64,000 nt of DNA, taken from an uncultured Candidatus Saccharibacteria bacterium (GTDB lineage: Bacteria > Patescibacteriota > Saccharimonadia > Saccharimonadales > Saccharimonadaceae). The DNA is taken from assembly GCA_937858705.1 (NCBI GenBank), contig CALLZM010000006.1, forward strand, positions 186,001 through 250,000, given 5' to 3'. Positions 53,040 to 61,894 of the stretch are shown here, one piece after another (the stretch's first letter is position 1; each line of letters starts with the position of its first letter). The notes under the pieces were generated by a model. It was given only the letters and a program-made list of their open reading frames with translations. It did no database searches and was not told where the DNA came from. A program made the translations under genes and the position numbers.

Positions 53040-53668
53040 GCAGTGCTATCGACGATTGGATAACCACTGCGCGTGCGTTTTATCTCATAAAAACTGGAAG
53101 TCGTAGCTAGTTGTTCGAGGCCGTCCCAGATGGCGAGTGATTCATCGAGGCTATCCGGCAACTCATTCAATACGGGGCCAAAATACCCAAGCCGCTTATT
53201 GTTTTTATCGGTGAAGACGATGACTGGTACGCCAATATCTGTGCCAGCAGCATCAAGGGCAGCATCAAGTTCACGCATAAGACGAGTATCTATCGAAGTA
53301 TCATTGGCTGCTTGAAGTAGCTCAACGGGCAAGTGATGGGCTGCTAATACTTCTTGAATCAGCTCATCATCATACGGCCGTTTTTCTAGATGGTGACGAG
53401 TGCCAAAAGTCGAGTAGAGATCGATAGAAGAAGCGAGTTGTTGACTAGTCGCTTGTCGAATAACGCGATGTATACGATGTGAATCTCGGTGGGAAAGGGC
53501 ATGCTCTGACTCATCACCTCTTGGTGCCAGTTCATCATTTTTTAGCGCTAGACTAAATTGTCGCCAAGTTATGTTAATGGTGCGTTCGGCACTTACTTGG
53601 AGGAGCCATCGACTGGTGATCCAGCAAAATGGGCATATTGGATCGTAATAAAATTCTATAGCGGCCAT
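53036..53668 (-). CDS. DsbA/FrnE-like thioredoxin-fold oxidoreductase
   Basis: 210 aa. Starts MAAIEFYYDPICPFCW: a CPFC redox centre directly after the first beta strand, as in DsbA/FrnE and 2-hydroxychromene-2-carboxylate isomerase-like proteins. Later GTDIGVPVIVF carries the cis-Pro loop. No signal peptide, so it is probably cytoplasmic. The open frame runs to 53935, but ATG 53668 is chosen because the domain begins there and TATACT ends 6 bases upstream. Substrate unknown. Confidence 0.85.
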   Translation of the reverse strand: MAAIEFYYDPICPFCWITSRWLLQVSAERTINITWRQFSLALKNDELAPRGDESEHALSHRDSHRIHRVIRQATSQQLASSIDLYSTFGTRHHLEKRPYDDELIQEVLAAHHLPVELLQAANDTSIDTRLMRELDAALDAAGTDIGVPVIVFTDKNNKRLGYFGPVLNELPDSLDESLAIWDGLEQLATTSSFYEIKRTRSGYPIVDSTA

Positions 53669-53769
53669 ATATCTAGTATACACTGCGAGCAGAGTAAGCG
53701 CTTGCGTTATTACTCTCGGCAAATTATGATAGGAGCATAACTTATAGATGCTAAAAATAGGGAGTGTGC

Positions 53770-55218
53770 ATGAATGACCAGGATCGTATGAATGATAATC
53801 CTCAGGAACTACCGAATGAACGACCGGAAGAACAACAGTATGATGATGGAATAGATCAGTTTGTTGCTGACGAGCCTGCAATAGAAGCCAAAAATCCAGA
53901 AAGCGAACCCACCGAAGGCGATGAAATGTCGGCATATCATCCAGAAATTATGCGAGTTGAAGAATCATCTTCTGATACTTTTGTAGAGCCAGTACTTCCC
54001 TCTCAGCCGACGAGTGAAGCGGTCTCGACGCATACTCTTGAGGAGCCAGTGAGAAAGAAGTCGAAGCGACCTCTTGTATTTGCCTTGCTTGGTGTAGCGT
54101 TGGTGCTCGCCGCGACTGTGATTGTGTATGTGTTGATGCAGCAAAATAGTTCGGAAGAGGCAACAGGGCATGATCAATCTGCTACTCCTCAAACTCAAAG
54201 AAATGTGCTCGGTTTGCAGGCAATTGTGGTTGATGGCGGTGCGGAATATCGAGCGCAGTCAGGTGACTGGCAGGCGTTAGCAGTTAATATGCAGGTTGCC
54301 GAAGGTGGTGAAGTTCGAACGGCACCTAATGGTCGAGTGGTATTGTCTTTTGATGACGGGAGTGTCCTTCGGCTCGATGCTAACAGCCAAGCTCGAATCG
54401 ATAGTCTTGCTACGAATGATATAAAAATTGCTCACTTAAGCGGCACGGTGTATTCTCGAGTGGTTGAGAGCGATCGAAGCTTTGTGGTAACGGTTGACGG
54501 AACTTCATTTACTGCTCTTGGCACAGCATTTGCTACCACGAATACCGTGAGTGAAAAAGGTGTGCAAGTATACCAAAGCCAAGTGAAGGCGAGTGAAGTT
54601 GCAGAGGCTATTGCTGAAGGGAAGCAATATTATAAAATGAATCCAGATAAAACATTGAAGGATTCAGTAACCGATATCGATGTGAGTGCACTTGCAGATA
54701 ATGCCTTTTTAGCATGGAACACGAGCGAAGACGAAAAAGACGCCAAATTTAAAGATAAGCTCGGTATTCTCAGCAAAGTAAAAGAAAAATCGAACGAAAA
54801 AGCTGAAGAAAAAGAGAAAAAACAGCAAGCTGAGAAAAGTGTAACCGAAAAAACTAAGCAAGAAACAGAAAAAAAGACAAAAGAAAAGCAACAAAAATCT
54901 GAAAAGCAAAACAATAGCAGCAAAGAAAAAGTCACGCCTGGGACGATGAGTATTACTGCCTACGGCGATAAGGTTCGCTGGAGTTACACAGGCAAGGCGG
55001 TACATGGCTATAAGATGGTAGTGAGTAAAACCAGCCAAACGCCAACTTTTGGCAAAGATCATGCAATATATTACCCTACTATCGGTGATGAATGGGGTGA
55101 ACTCGGCAAAAAAGATGCTCCAGGAACCTATTCCGTACGAGTGTGTGCCTACACTGCCGGTACACAAGACCAGCCTTGCATTGATTACTCACCCGTCGTT
55201 ACTATTACGAAAAAATAA
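53770..55218 (+). CDS. FecR-domain membrane protein with Lys/Glu-rich coiled coil
   Basis: 482 aa. An acidic, disordered N-terminal cytoplasmic part (1-95), one TM helix (about 102-122), then an extracellular FecR domain (about 140-270): VDGGAEYRAQSGDWQAL, AEGGEVRTAPNGRVVLSFDDGSVLRLDANSQARI (landmarks). A long Lys/Glu/Gln coiled coil (about 325-385) and a final beta domain follow. FecR normally couples a TonB receptor to a FecI sigma factor, but neither is nearby; in other bacteria isolated FecR domains sense or bind surface molecules. ATG 53770 with AGGGAG upstream is chosen over GTG 53764. Confidence 0.78.
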   Translation: MNDQDRMNDNPQELPNERPEEQQYDDGIDQFVADEPAIEAKNPESEPTEGDEMSAYHPEIMRVEESSSDTFVEPVLPSQPTSEAVSTHTLEEPVRKKSKRPLVFALLGVALVLAATVIVYVLMQQNSSEEATGHDQSATPQTQRNVLGLQAIVVDGGAEYRAQSGDWQALAVNMQVAEGGEVRTAPNGRVVLSFDDGSVLRLDANSQARIDSLATNDIKIAHLSGTVYSRVVESDRSFVVTVDGTSFTALGTAFATTNTVSEKGVQVYQSQVKASEVAEAIAEGKQYYKMNPDKTLKDSVTDIDVSALADNAFLAWNTSEDEKDAKFKDKLGILSKVKEKSNEKAEEKEKKQQAEKSVTEKTKQETEKKTKEKQQKSEKQNNSSKEKVTPGTMSITAYGDKVRWSYTGKAVHGYKMVVSKTSQTPTFGKDHAIYYPTIGDEWGELGKKDAPGTYSVRVCAYTAGTQDQPCIDYSPVVTITKK

Positions 55219-55223
55219 GAATC

Positions 55224-56378
55224 CTAGGCTTGTTTGCCGAGCGGATCGTTAGCGGCGTGCTTCATAAAGCTGTCGTGGTCTTTCTCGAACTCAATCGCCA
55301 TGTCATAAAGATTTGAGAGCAGCGCATGTCCAAAATCATCCTGCATGGTACGGTTGATGTCTGTGTGTATGGCAGCTAGCATGGTGTCGTATTCTTGATT
55401 GGTTTTTGCGCGACCGTCTTTATCGGCTTTGGTGTCAATAATCTTGTTGTGTACCGTATCGCAAAACTTAGCTATCATGGCTCGAATGGACGAAGTGCAC
55501 TGCTGAACATACTCTGTTGGTTCCTGAGATTTGCCGTCTAGTCCTCGAGTTTTAGTGACTAGCATAAGGTCGCGAACGATATCGGTTGCGTGCTGTGTAT
55601 CTTCACCAAGTTCTATTAGTACTTTGTAGAGCAGTAATGGTGTTGTTCGAAGAGTGCTACCATCTAGGAATGATTGCCGCGGATCTTTATGAATCATATC
55701 TTCGAAGGCATCATGCATGAGGTTCACGAATAGTTGTCGGTGTAGCCATGTCTCATCGGGTGCTTCTATATGGCTGACTGTTTTGTTCCAGGATTTTTGA
55801 TACAATATTGCTGTTGCCAAGGGGTGCGAGAAGTAGGGACGAGATTGGCCGTTTTCATCAAGATTCTGACGGAATTGGCCCCGGTGTGATGCGAAAGACA
55901 ATAAAAGACCTGCGAGCACCAGAGTATTGGTTTGTCGATTTATTGGTACACCAAGTAGTGTACTGAGCGTCTCTAGCTGCTCATCATCGTTCGCAACCCG
56001 TACTATATACTCGGCAATGAGACGGGCTGCTAGTTCGGTATCGTTTTCTACTATCGTTTCTATGGTTTGTAAAGATTCTGCCGATTCACCAGTAATGCCA
56101 GCAAATTCATGGCGTAAGGTATTATCACTGGCGAGTGAAGCATGGGTTGTCTCCGCCCAGATGAGTGACGCACCTGATAGTCTGGTGGGCTCTGGATGAA
56201 TATGCAAAGCGGCCCCAGCGAGGCCGCGAATGGTCGTTATGTTTGTGGGCGTTTGTCGTTTCTCACACAAATGAGTGACAAGTAAACCGAGATTTTTTTG
56301 TGTATTGCGCGGGTCATAAAGCCTCCAAAAAGCCTCAGTCTGATCTAGGCGAGGTATATCAAATCCTTCTGCTACCAT
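55224..56378 (-). CDS. HD-domain-like protein, RelA/SpoT-hydrolase-type
   Basis: 384 aa. A middle segment reads YFSHPLATAILYQKSWN and later LFVNLMHDAFEDM, matching the H...HD-x2-ED metal-binding pattern of RelA/SpoT-type HD hydrolases; helical elsewhere. No synthetase or ACT domain is seen. It may cleave a nucleotide such as (p)ppGpp, but this is inference. ATG 56378 is preferred to the upstream in-frame ATG at 56471 because TATATT ends 6 bases before it and the longer form would overlap the divergent mscS-like gene. Confidence 0.62.
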   Translation of the reverse strand: MVAEGFDIPRLDQTEAFWRLYDPRNTQKNLGLLVTHLCEKRQTPTNITTIRGLAGAALHIHPEPTRLSGASLIWAETTHASLASDNTLRHEFAGITGESAESLQTIETIVENDTELAARLIAEYIVRVANDDEQLETLSTLLGVPINRQTNTLVLAGLLLSFASHRGQFRQNLDENGQSRPYFSHPLATAILYQKSWNKTVSHIEAPDETWLHRQLFVNLMHDAFEDMIHKDPRQSFLDGSTLRTTPLLLYKVLIELGEDTQHATDIVRDLMLVTKTRGLDGKSQEPTEYVQQCTSSIRAMIAKFCDTVHNKIIDTKADKDGRAKTNQEYDTMLAAIHTDINRTMQDDFGHALLSNLYDMAIEFEKDHDSFMKHAANDPLGKQA

Positions 56379-56457
56379 ATGTATAATATACATACATTGT
56401 GATGGTTGTAAATAGTACTGTTCTTTGGGCGAAGGGAGCATGATACAATAGCTATCG

Positions 56458-57399
56458 ATGATTGAAGACATAGTGCATACTGGACCATTTCAAGAAGTAG
56501 CAAAATTCTTTAGCCAAAAGAATGCGTTTAGCGCCGTGCTGCTGTTTATCTTGGTGCTTGTTTTGGCATTTTTCCTCAGTCGCTATGTTGCCAAGCTTCT
56601 CATATGGGCAGCACAAAAAGTGGCAGTCCATGCCGACAGAACCGATAACGAACTAAAAATGATGCAACTACGGCAAGTTGAGACATATCTTAGTATCGCT
56701 GTAGCGGTGATCCGAGCATTGATAGTGGCAGTGGTGGCGTATATTACTTGGCGTATTTTGAGTCCGACCGATAACCCGAGCGGCGTCGCAGCTATTGGAG
56801 CAAGTGCTTTTTTTGTGGTATTTGCAGGCCAGACACTTGGTATGCTACTAAGAGATATTACTTCAGGCGCGATGATGATCACCGAGCAATGGTTTGGTGT
56901 GGGTGATCATGTGAGGATTGAGCCGTTCAATGAATTGACGGGAGTAGTAGAGCGGTTTAACCTCCGTTCAACGAAACTTCGTAGCCTAAATGGTGAAGTG
57001 ATTTGGGTAAATAACCAATACATTCAAGCGGTACATGTGACTCCAAGAGGTCTGCGCACTATTGCGGTCGATGTGTTCACTCGAGACGCCGATCGGGCGG
57101 TGAACACTATCAAAGAAATTATCGGTACTATACCAACGGGCACCATGATGCTTGCATCGCCGCTGAAAATAACCAGAGTAGAAAAATGGGCGAGTGATAC
57201 AACGCGCATTACCGTAGTTGGGCAGACCGCACCAGGGAGAGAATGGCTTATCCAAGAATTTTTAGTAAATGCCATTGCCGATGTCGATGAAGGAGTCGAG
57301 AAAGATAAGCGACTCTTTCTCTATAAGCCATTTGCACGGTTTGCCGATGAAACGGCGACGAAAAAATTCAAACGAGCCGTCCGAGCAAAACAGCAATAG
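56458..57399 (+). CDS. MscS-family mechanosensitive channel
   Basis: 313 aa. Three N-terminal TM helices; the third (about residues 90-155) contains the pore-lining Gly/Ala helix GVAAIGASAFFVVFAGQTLGML, followed by the beta domain ITSGAMMITEQWFGVGDHVRI and VVERFNLRSTKLRSLNGEVIWVNNQYI (landmarks), typical of MscS. It releases solutes upon osmotic downshock. TACAAT ends 8 bases before the ATG. Convergent with the Clp-like ATPase gene. Confidence 0.9.
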   Translation: MIEDIVHTGPFQEVAKFFSQKNAFSAVLLFILVLVLAFFLSRYVAKLLIWAAQKVAVHADRTDNELKMMQLRQVETYLSIAVAVIRALIVAVVAYITWRILSPTDNPSGVAAIGASAFFVVFAGQTLGMLLRDITSGAMMITEQWFGVGDHVRIEPFNELTGVVERFNLRSTKLRSLNGEVIWVNNQYIQAVHVTPRGLRTIAVDVFTRDADRAVNTIKEIIGTIPTGTMMLASPLKITRVEKWASDTTRITVVGQTAPGREWLIQEFLVNAIADVDEGVEKDKRLFLYKPFARFADETATKKFKRAVRAKQQ

Positions 57400-57402
57400 A
57401 CA

Positions 57403-59106
57403 CTATTGTAGCCACGGTTCATCACCGGTGATAATTACGCCGCCATCGAGTTGTCCGCTAATAATTCGTTCAGCAATCGGCATTTCGAAGTGATTGGCAA
57501 CAAGCCGTTTTACAGGCCGTGCACCAAATAGGGGGTTGTAGTCGGCTTGCAATAGGGTTTCGAGAGTTTTGTCCGATATATGAAATGATATATTTTTGGA
57601 ATGCAAACGGTGTTCGAGTTTCGTTATCTCTCGCTGTGCGAGTGCTATTAATTGCGACACGGCAAGAGGTTGATACACCAGTATGGCATCGAAGCGGTTA
57701 ATGAACTCTGGGCGAAAACTTTTTAGTAGCAATGGCATAAGTGTGGTTGAAGCAAACTGAGGCGTAGTGATATCTATGCCTTTTTGTGCGGCGTTGGCGA
57801 TTTCGAGACTACCGATGTTTGAGGTGGCAAGCACCATTGTATGCGTGAAATCGACGGTAGTGCCGCTCGAATCAGTAAGGCGGCCGTCATCGAGCAGCTG
57901 CAAAAATACATCAAATAACTTGGCATGCGCTTTCTCTATTTCATCGAGCAGCACCAGCGAATACGGTTGGCGCATGACAGCGCCTGTGAGCTGCCCGCCT
58001 TCCTCGAAACCAACATAGCCTGGCGGCGAACCAGTCAAACGAATAGCGCTATGTGATTCGGAATATTCGCTCATATCAAGGCGCACCATGGCTTTGGGAT
58101 TATCAAATACGATATTGGTGAGTGCTTTAGCTGTCTCGGTTTTACCAACGCCCGATGGCCCGAGCAGCAAGAACGAACCCCTCGGCCGCGTTTCATCAGT
58201 AAGCCCGAGTTCATTCTTGATGATTGAGCGAGATATCACTTTCAGTGCAGCTGCTTGACCAATCACTTGTTGATTGAGCCGTTTCTCTAGATCGGTTAAG
58301 TGGGAATGATCTTTTTGTGTTAGGCTGGCGAGCGGTACTTTTTCTCGTTCGGCTATAAACGACTTTATATCATTGGCACTCACTTGGTGTTTGCCGTCAA
58401 ATGCGGCCCGAATAGCAATATCTTCGATGAGTCGTATGCCGGTATCTGGCAGTTCACGCCCATGTCCATAGCGCCTGGCTAGCTTCATGAGTGTATCGAT
58501 AGCATCATCGTCTGCCTTGATCCGTTGATCGGCGAATGATTGTCGCAAAATGCGAGCGATAGTGTGGTCCGGTAGAGATTCAACTTCAAGCGAAGTGAAC
58601 AGGCGACTAAACGAATAATCATGTCGAAATAGACGGTCGAAAGCCGTCTTGGTGGTGCTGGCAATTAGCCAAACATTAGGGATATCGGCAATCATTTGGA
58701 GTAGTCCGACTGTTTGCTCTAATCTCGTAGAGTTGTTGGCGGCGAGTAGTTGGATATCTTCGACCACCACAATAGCACCGGGCAATTTGGCAAGGTTGGT
58801 ATGGATAGCTTGGTAGCAACTCTGAACGCTGTCGCCTGCTACCAATAGGTTGAGAACTGGCGTAATATCGAGCTCGTACACTTTGCTGGGTAAATGAGGC
58901 AGTGCGCCCTCGCCGACTGCTTGAGCCAGCATAGCGATCAAACTCGTTTTTCCAAGGCCTGGCTCACCAACAATAATTGCATGATGATGATTTGGCTTAA
59001 GGAGAATTTGCACTAAACGGCGCAACTCTGCTTCACGACCAGCGATGGGCCGTAGCTTTTTAGACCGCGCTGTCAGATTGCGAAACTTCAACGAAACTTC
59101 GGTCAT
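57403..59106 (-). CDS. Short Clp-type AAA+ ATPase (two AAA modules, no N or M domain)
   Basis: 567 aa. First AAA module: Walker A GEPGLGKTS (about residues 47-55), Walker B AIVVVEDIQLL. Second module: GPSGVGKTETA (about 316-326), SPPGYVGFEEGGQL, Walker B LVLLDEIEKAH, sensor ATSNIGS, FRPEFINRFDAILVY, and the C-terminal D2-small domain. ClpA/B/C have 750-870 aa; here the N-terminal domain is missing and the middle domain is absent or minimal. The first module lacks some usual pore and Arg-finger signatures. No ClpP-binding tripeptide was found. It overlaps the acidic disordered protein gene by ATGA, suggesting joint action. Confidence 0.85.
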   Translation of the reverse strand: MTEVSLKFRNLTARSKKLRPIAGREAELRRLVQILLKPNHHHAIIVGEPGLGKTSLIAMLAQAVGEGALPHLPSKVYELDITPVLNLLVAGDSVQSCYQAIHTNLAKLPGAIVVVEDIQLLAANNSTRLEQTVGLLQMIADIPNVWLIASTTKTAFDRLFRHDYSFSRLFTSLEVESLPDHTIARILRQSFADQRIKADDDAIDTLMKLARRYGHGRELPDTGIRLIEDIAIRAAFDGKHQVSANDIKSFIAEREKVPLASLTQKDHSHLTDLEKRLNQQVIGQAAALKVISRSIIKNELGLTDETRPRGSFLLLGPSGVGKTETAKALTNIVFDNPKAMVRLDMSEYSESHSAIRLTGSPPGYVGFEEGGQLTGAVMRQPYSLVLLDEIEKAHAKLFDVFLQLLDDGRLTDSSGTTVDFTHTMVLATSNIGSLEIANAAQKGIDITTPQFASTTLMPLLLKSFRPEFINRFDAILVYQPLAVSQLIALAQREITKLEHRLHSKNISFHISDKTLETLLQADYNPLFGARPVKRLVANHFEMPIAERIISGQLDGGVIITGDEPWLQ

Positions 59107-60878
59107 ACTCTATTCACCTGTAGTTGCTCTTGAGAAGGATTTGATCCCCTGGGAGTTGCGCTGAAAGTAAATACCAAGTCGGTAGGGTCGGCTTGAGTCG
59201 TGTCGTTGACGGAGAAGCTATACGATATTTGCTGCTGAAAAAGATTCGTGTGATGGTCGAATGATTGCGAAGTAGTTTGCTGCTGTCTTTGATTTTGCTT
59301 TGGCGAACTAATAGCTTCTTCTTGAGGAGGGTAGCTATAGCTGTAAGTACTTGTTCCAGGTGGAGCGAAGTTGTTTTCTGATAGAAATTCGAAATGAGTT
59401 TTAGTGGGTTCTTGCATTTCTTTGGGTGTGGCTGTGATTGGCTTTTTGGCGATAACTTCCGCTGGTTGATGATAGAATCTCTCTTCGATCTTGGGTGTTG
59501 CATGTTGTTTCTCGGCGATCGGCTGTTTGTTTTGTGCAGTCTGTGCGACGGCTATCTCTTTTTGGGCTTTTACAATGTTTACAGCAGGAGCTGGCGCAAC
59601 TTTTTCTTCAACTGCCGGTTTTTGTCGTAATTGGACGAATACAGCTTTTTCCTCAACTTCCTCAATTTTCGCCGGTATTAGTACGGACGGTGATGCTTCA
59701 GCCGTTGTTTTTTTGACAACTATTTCTCTTTTTGGCTCCTCTCGATTTGATATAGCTTCTCTTTTTGGTTGCTCGGCAATCGTTTCTGGATCAATTGTTA
59801 CGCTCTCGGTAATTTTCTCTTCGGTTTTCTGATGGATCGCACCTTCTGTATCAGTATCGGCGGATGAAATGGTTGGCGCGATTTCTTCTACTGTTGTTTC
59901 CGAGCTTATTGCTGGAGCTTCTTTCGTAGTTGTTTCTAGCGCTGGAGTATCAACTATTGCCTCATTTTCTATCACTAGTGAATCGTTGATATCTTCTATC
60001 TCTGCTTCCGCCATAGATTCTTCGCTCTTTGCTGCCACTGGAGTTTCTTCTGTTGTAATTTCCTCGACAACAGAGTCAGTTCTTTCAGATAGACTTTCTG
60101 TGCCTATGTCATAGACAGGCAATTCATCGACCGTATCAACTTTTTCCATAATTTCTTCTGAATCGTCAGTCAATGCACTCGTCTCCACAGCACCAGTATC
60201 GGCATCACTTTCAAATATCACGCCATATTCTGCCTCACCCGTCTCTAGCTTTTCCGTTTCTGCTGTTTCTGTTACGGCCACATATAAATCTCCACCACCG
60301 TCACCGTCATCTGGTTGCGTTTCATTATCTGGCTCGTGATTCTTCACGGTTTCTGCCAACTCGGCAGTATCAGTGATTCCACTATCGCCGTCTTCAACTT
60401 CGGGTTCTTCTAGCAACTCAATCAGTCGCAATTCCATGGTGGCGACAATAGTCATGAGCTGGTTGCCATGAGCATCGTAACCCTTGGGCACATAGGTCTG
60501 AACCGACCAAGCTTCATGCTCGTCATCGCCAAAACCGAAACTAGGGTCGAGTTTTGTTTCAACCGTCGCAGGTTCTAGAAGTGCTATGACTTCATTAAAT
60601 ATTGCAGCCTGATCGGTATCCAAAATGAGAGGCATATGGAGCAGTGGTTCGCCATTTTCATCTTGAGCATATATGCCGCTTTCGAGAACAATATAAGGAA
60701 ATTCAGTAGAAACTTTACTCTCGGTTTCCGCATTGCTGGGGTCGAGTTCTGAGCTATGCTCGAAAGGAGGCATTGCAGCGTGCACTTCTTCGTCTGTTTC
60801 GAAAGGATTTTCAGGCGCGCGCGCGATTTCGACTTCAGGAGTAAACGGACGCAATTCGGCTGTTGCTGGCGATGTCAT
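59103..60878 (-). CDS. Large acidic, mostly disordered protein paired with Clp-like ATPase
   Basis: 591 aa. A short ordered-looking N-terminal region (about 40-165: TEFPYIVLESGIYAQDENGEPLLHMPLI, and a MTIVATMELRLIELLEEPE helix, in outline), then about 350 residues dominated by Glu, Thr, Val, Ser and Ala with little order, and a Gln/Ser/Pro-rich tail ending FTFSATPRGS. No TM helix. Start ATG 60878 has AAGGGGGAAA upstream; a longer frame to 61028 is less likely. The stop overlaps the Clp-like gene (ATGA). It may be an adaptor or substrate of that ATPase; no family recognised. Confidence 0.68.
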   Translation of the reverse strand: MTSPATAELRPFTPEVEIARAPENPFETDEEVHAAMPPFEHSSELDPSNAETESKVSTEFPYIVLESGIYAQDENGEPLLHMPLILDTDQAAIFNEVIALLEPATVETKLDPSFGFGDDEHEAWSVQTYVPKGYDAHGNQLMTIVATMELRLIELLEEPEVEDGDSGITDTAELAETVKNHEPDNETQPDDGDGGGDLYVAVTETAETEKLETGEAEYGVIFESDADTGAVETSALTDDSEEIMEKVDTVDELPVYDIGTESLSERTDSVVEEITTEETPVAAKSEESMAEAEIEDINDSLVIENEAIVDTPALETTTKEAPAISSETTVEEIAPTISSADTDTEGAIHQKTEEKITESVTIDPETIAEQPKREAISNREEPKREIVVKKTTAEASPSVLIPAKIEEVEEKAVFVQLRQKPAVEEKVAPAPAVNIVKAQKEIAVAQTAQNKQPIAEKQHATPKIEERFYHQPAEVIAKKPITATPKEMQEPTKTHFEFLSENNFAPPGTSTYSYSYPPQEEAISSPKQNQRQQQTTSQSFDHHTNLFQQQISYSFSVNDTTQADPTDLVFTFSATPRGSNPSQEQLQVNRV

Positions 60879-61099
60879 TGTTCCGTTTCCCCCTTCCGCT
60901 ATAGTACGAGCGGGTGGGGAAGTCTTGTTGGATAAGACTGCCTGCTCTTTTCCGCGAAGACCATAGCATATTGCTCGGATAGGGCGGTTTTCTGGCTTTA
61001 CAGTTGCGCGACAGTGGAGGAATTGCACCTCACTTACCCGTGACCCCTATTCGAAATGTATTGTGTATAGTTACTGTACGCCAAAACCGAGCAAAACAC

Positions 61100-61115
61100 T
61101 GTGATATATGTCACT
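61100..61115. promoter_or_regulatory. Crp-type palindrome upstream of the adenosyltransferase gene
   Basis: TGTGATATATGTCACT matches TGTGA-N6-TCACA at 9 of 10 fixed positions. It lies 4 bases upstream of the first NrdR-like box, in the divergent gap between the acidic-protein gene and the adenosyltransferase gene. Confidence 0.75.
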
Positions 61116-61118
61116 TAT

Positions 61119-61167
61119 TCACTAAATATAGGGGTATATGTCGTAATTTTGACACTATATTTAGTGG
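61119..61167. promoter_or_regulatory. Pair of NrdR boxes before the cobalamin adenosyltransferase
   Basis: Two 16-mers, tcaCTAAATATAGggg (61119-61134) and acaCTATATTTAGtgg (61152-61167), match the NrdR consensus acaCwAtATaTwGtgt closely. They start 33 bases apart, about three helical turns, which is the usual arrangement for NrdR. The second overlaps a TTGACA (61149-61154). NrdR represses ribonucleotide reductase genes when dATP is high. Confidence 0.75.
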
Positions 61168-61204
61168 TTTTATTGACAATGAAAAGAATAAGCAGGTACC
61201 ATAG

Positions 61205-61774
61205 ATGAATATGGAAGGATACGAGACGAAACCGTCAGTTGTGCTGGTATATACTGGGGATGGCAAAGGTAAGACCAGCGCAAGCCTTGGGTTGATGGCG
61301 CGAGCGCTAGGCGGTGGCTGGAAGGTCGCATATCTCCAATTCATCAAGCATTGGCGGGTGGGCGAGCATGAATTTATCGAAAAAATCCAGCCTTTGTATA
61401 GCGATCAGCTCTATTTTTACAGGGGTGGAAAAGGGTTTTACAATGCCGGCACAATGAGTGCCAAGCATGTATCGGAGCATGAACATAAAGTCGCGGCCGA
61501 AGATACCTATGCGATAGCGCAAACTCTCGCAAGCAGCGGGGAATACCAACTGGTGATTTGCGACGAAATAAACAACGCTGTGCACGATGGTCTTCTCACG
61601 AAGAAGCAGCTGTCATCACTCATCACTACAAAACATGCTACGACGAGCCTGTGTTTAACAGGTCGCAATTTTCCAAGTAGCCTCCTTTCAAAAGTCGATA
61701 TCGCCACAGATATGCATAAAATAAAACATCATTACGACGATAAATTTCTCGCCAACCCCGGCATCGATTACTAG
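61205..61774 (+). CDS. Cob(I)yrinic acid a,c-diamide/cobalamin adenosyltransferase (BtuR/CobA family)
   Basis: 189 aa. Makes adenosylcobalamin by transferring the adenosyl group of ATP to cob(I)alamin or a corrinoid. Seen: P-loop TGDGKGKTSAS (about residues 17-27), VAYLQFIKH, the LVICDEINNAVHDGLL strand-loop typical of CobA, and TGRNFP...IKHHYDDKFLANPGIDY-type C-terminus (outlined). Family proteins are about 170-200 aa, so it is complete. ATG 61205 or ATG 61211 is possible; TACCAT lies 8 bases before the latter (leaderless pattern). It provides the cofactor for the adjacent class II ribonucleotide reductase. Regulatory boxes upstream tie it to deoxynucleotide control rather than to corrinoid synthesis. 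Confidence 0.93.
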   Translation: MNMEGYETKPSVVLVYTGDGKGKTSASLGLMARALGGGWKVAYLQFIKHWRVGEHEFIEKIQPLYSDQLYFYRGGKGFYNAGTMSAKHVSEHEHKVAAEDTYAIAQTLASSGEYQLVICDEINNAVHDGLLTKKQLSSLITTKHATTSLCLTGRNFPSSLLSKVDIATDMHKIKHHYDDKFLANPGIDY

Positions 61775-61780
61775 AGAGCC

Positions 61781-61853
61781 ACACTACATATAGCGGGTCC
61801 TAAAATGGAGGCAGTATTTACGCTATATATGGTGTACACGCTATATATAGCGT
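61781..61853. promoter_or_regulatory. Three NrdR boxes upstream of the class II ribonucleotide reductase
   Basis: acaCTACATATAGcgg (61781-61796), acgCTATATATGGtgt (61820-61835) and acgCTATATATAGcgt (61838-61853, a perfect palindrome). Core identity to CwAtATaTwG is clear in all three. They lie upstream of a TATACT -10 (61916-61921) and of the Crp-type site. Confidence 0.8.
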
Positions 61854-61878
61854 TGTAATATTAACTATTACACCTAAA

Positions 61879-61894
61879 TGTGATGTATGTCACA
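61879..61894. promoter_or_regulatory. Perfect Crp-type palindrome at -41.5 of the nrdJ promoter
   Basis: TGTGATGTATGTCACA matches TGTGA-N6-TCACA exactly. A TATACT -10 at 61916-61921 predicts a start near 61928, placing the site centre (61886.5) at about -41.5, the classic position for class II activation by CRP. No good -35 is present, as expected for an activated promoter. Confidence 0.8.
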
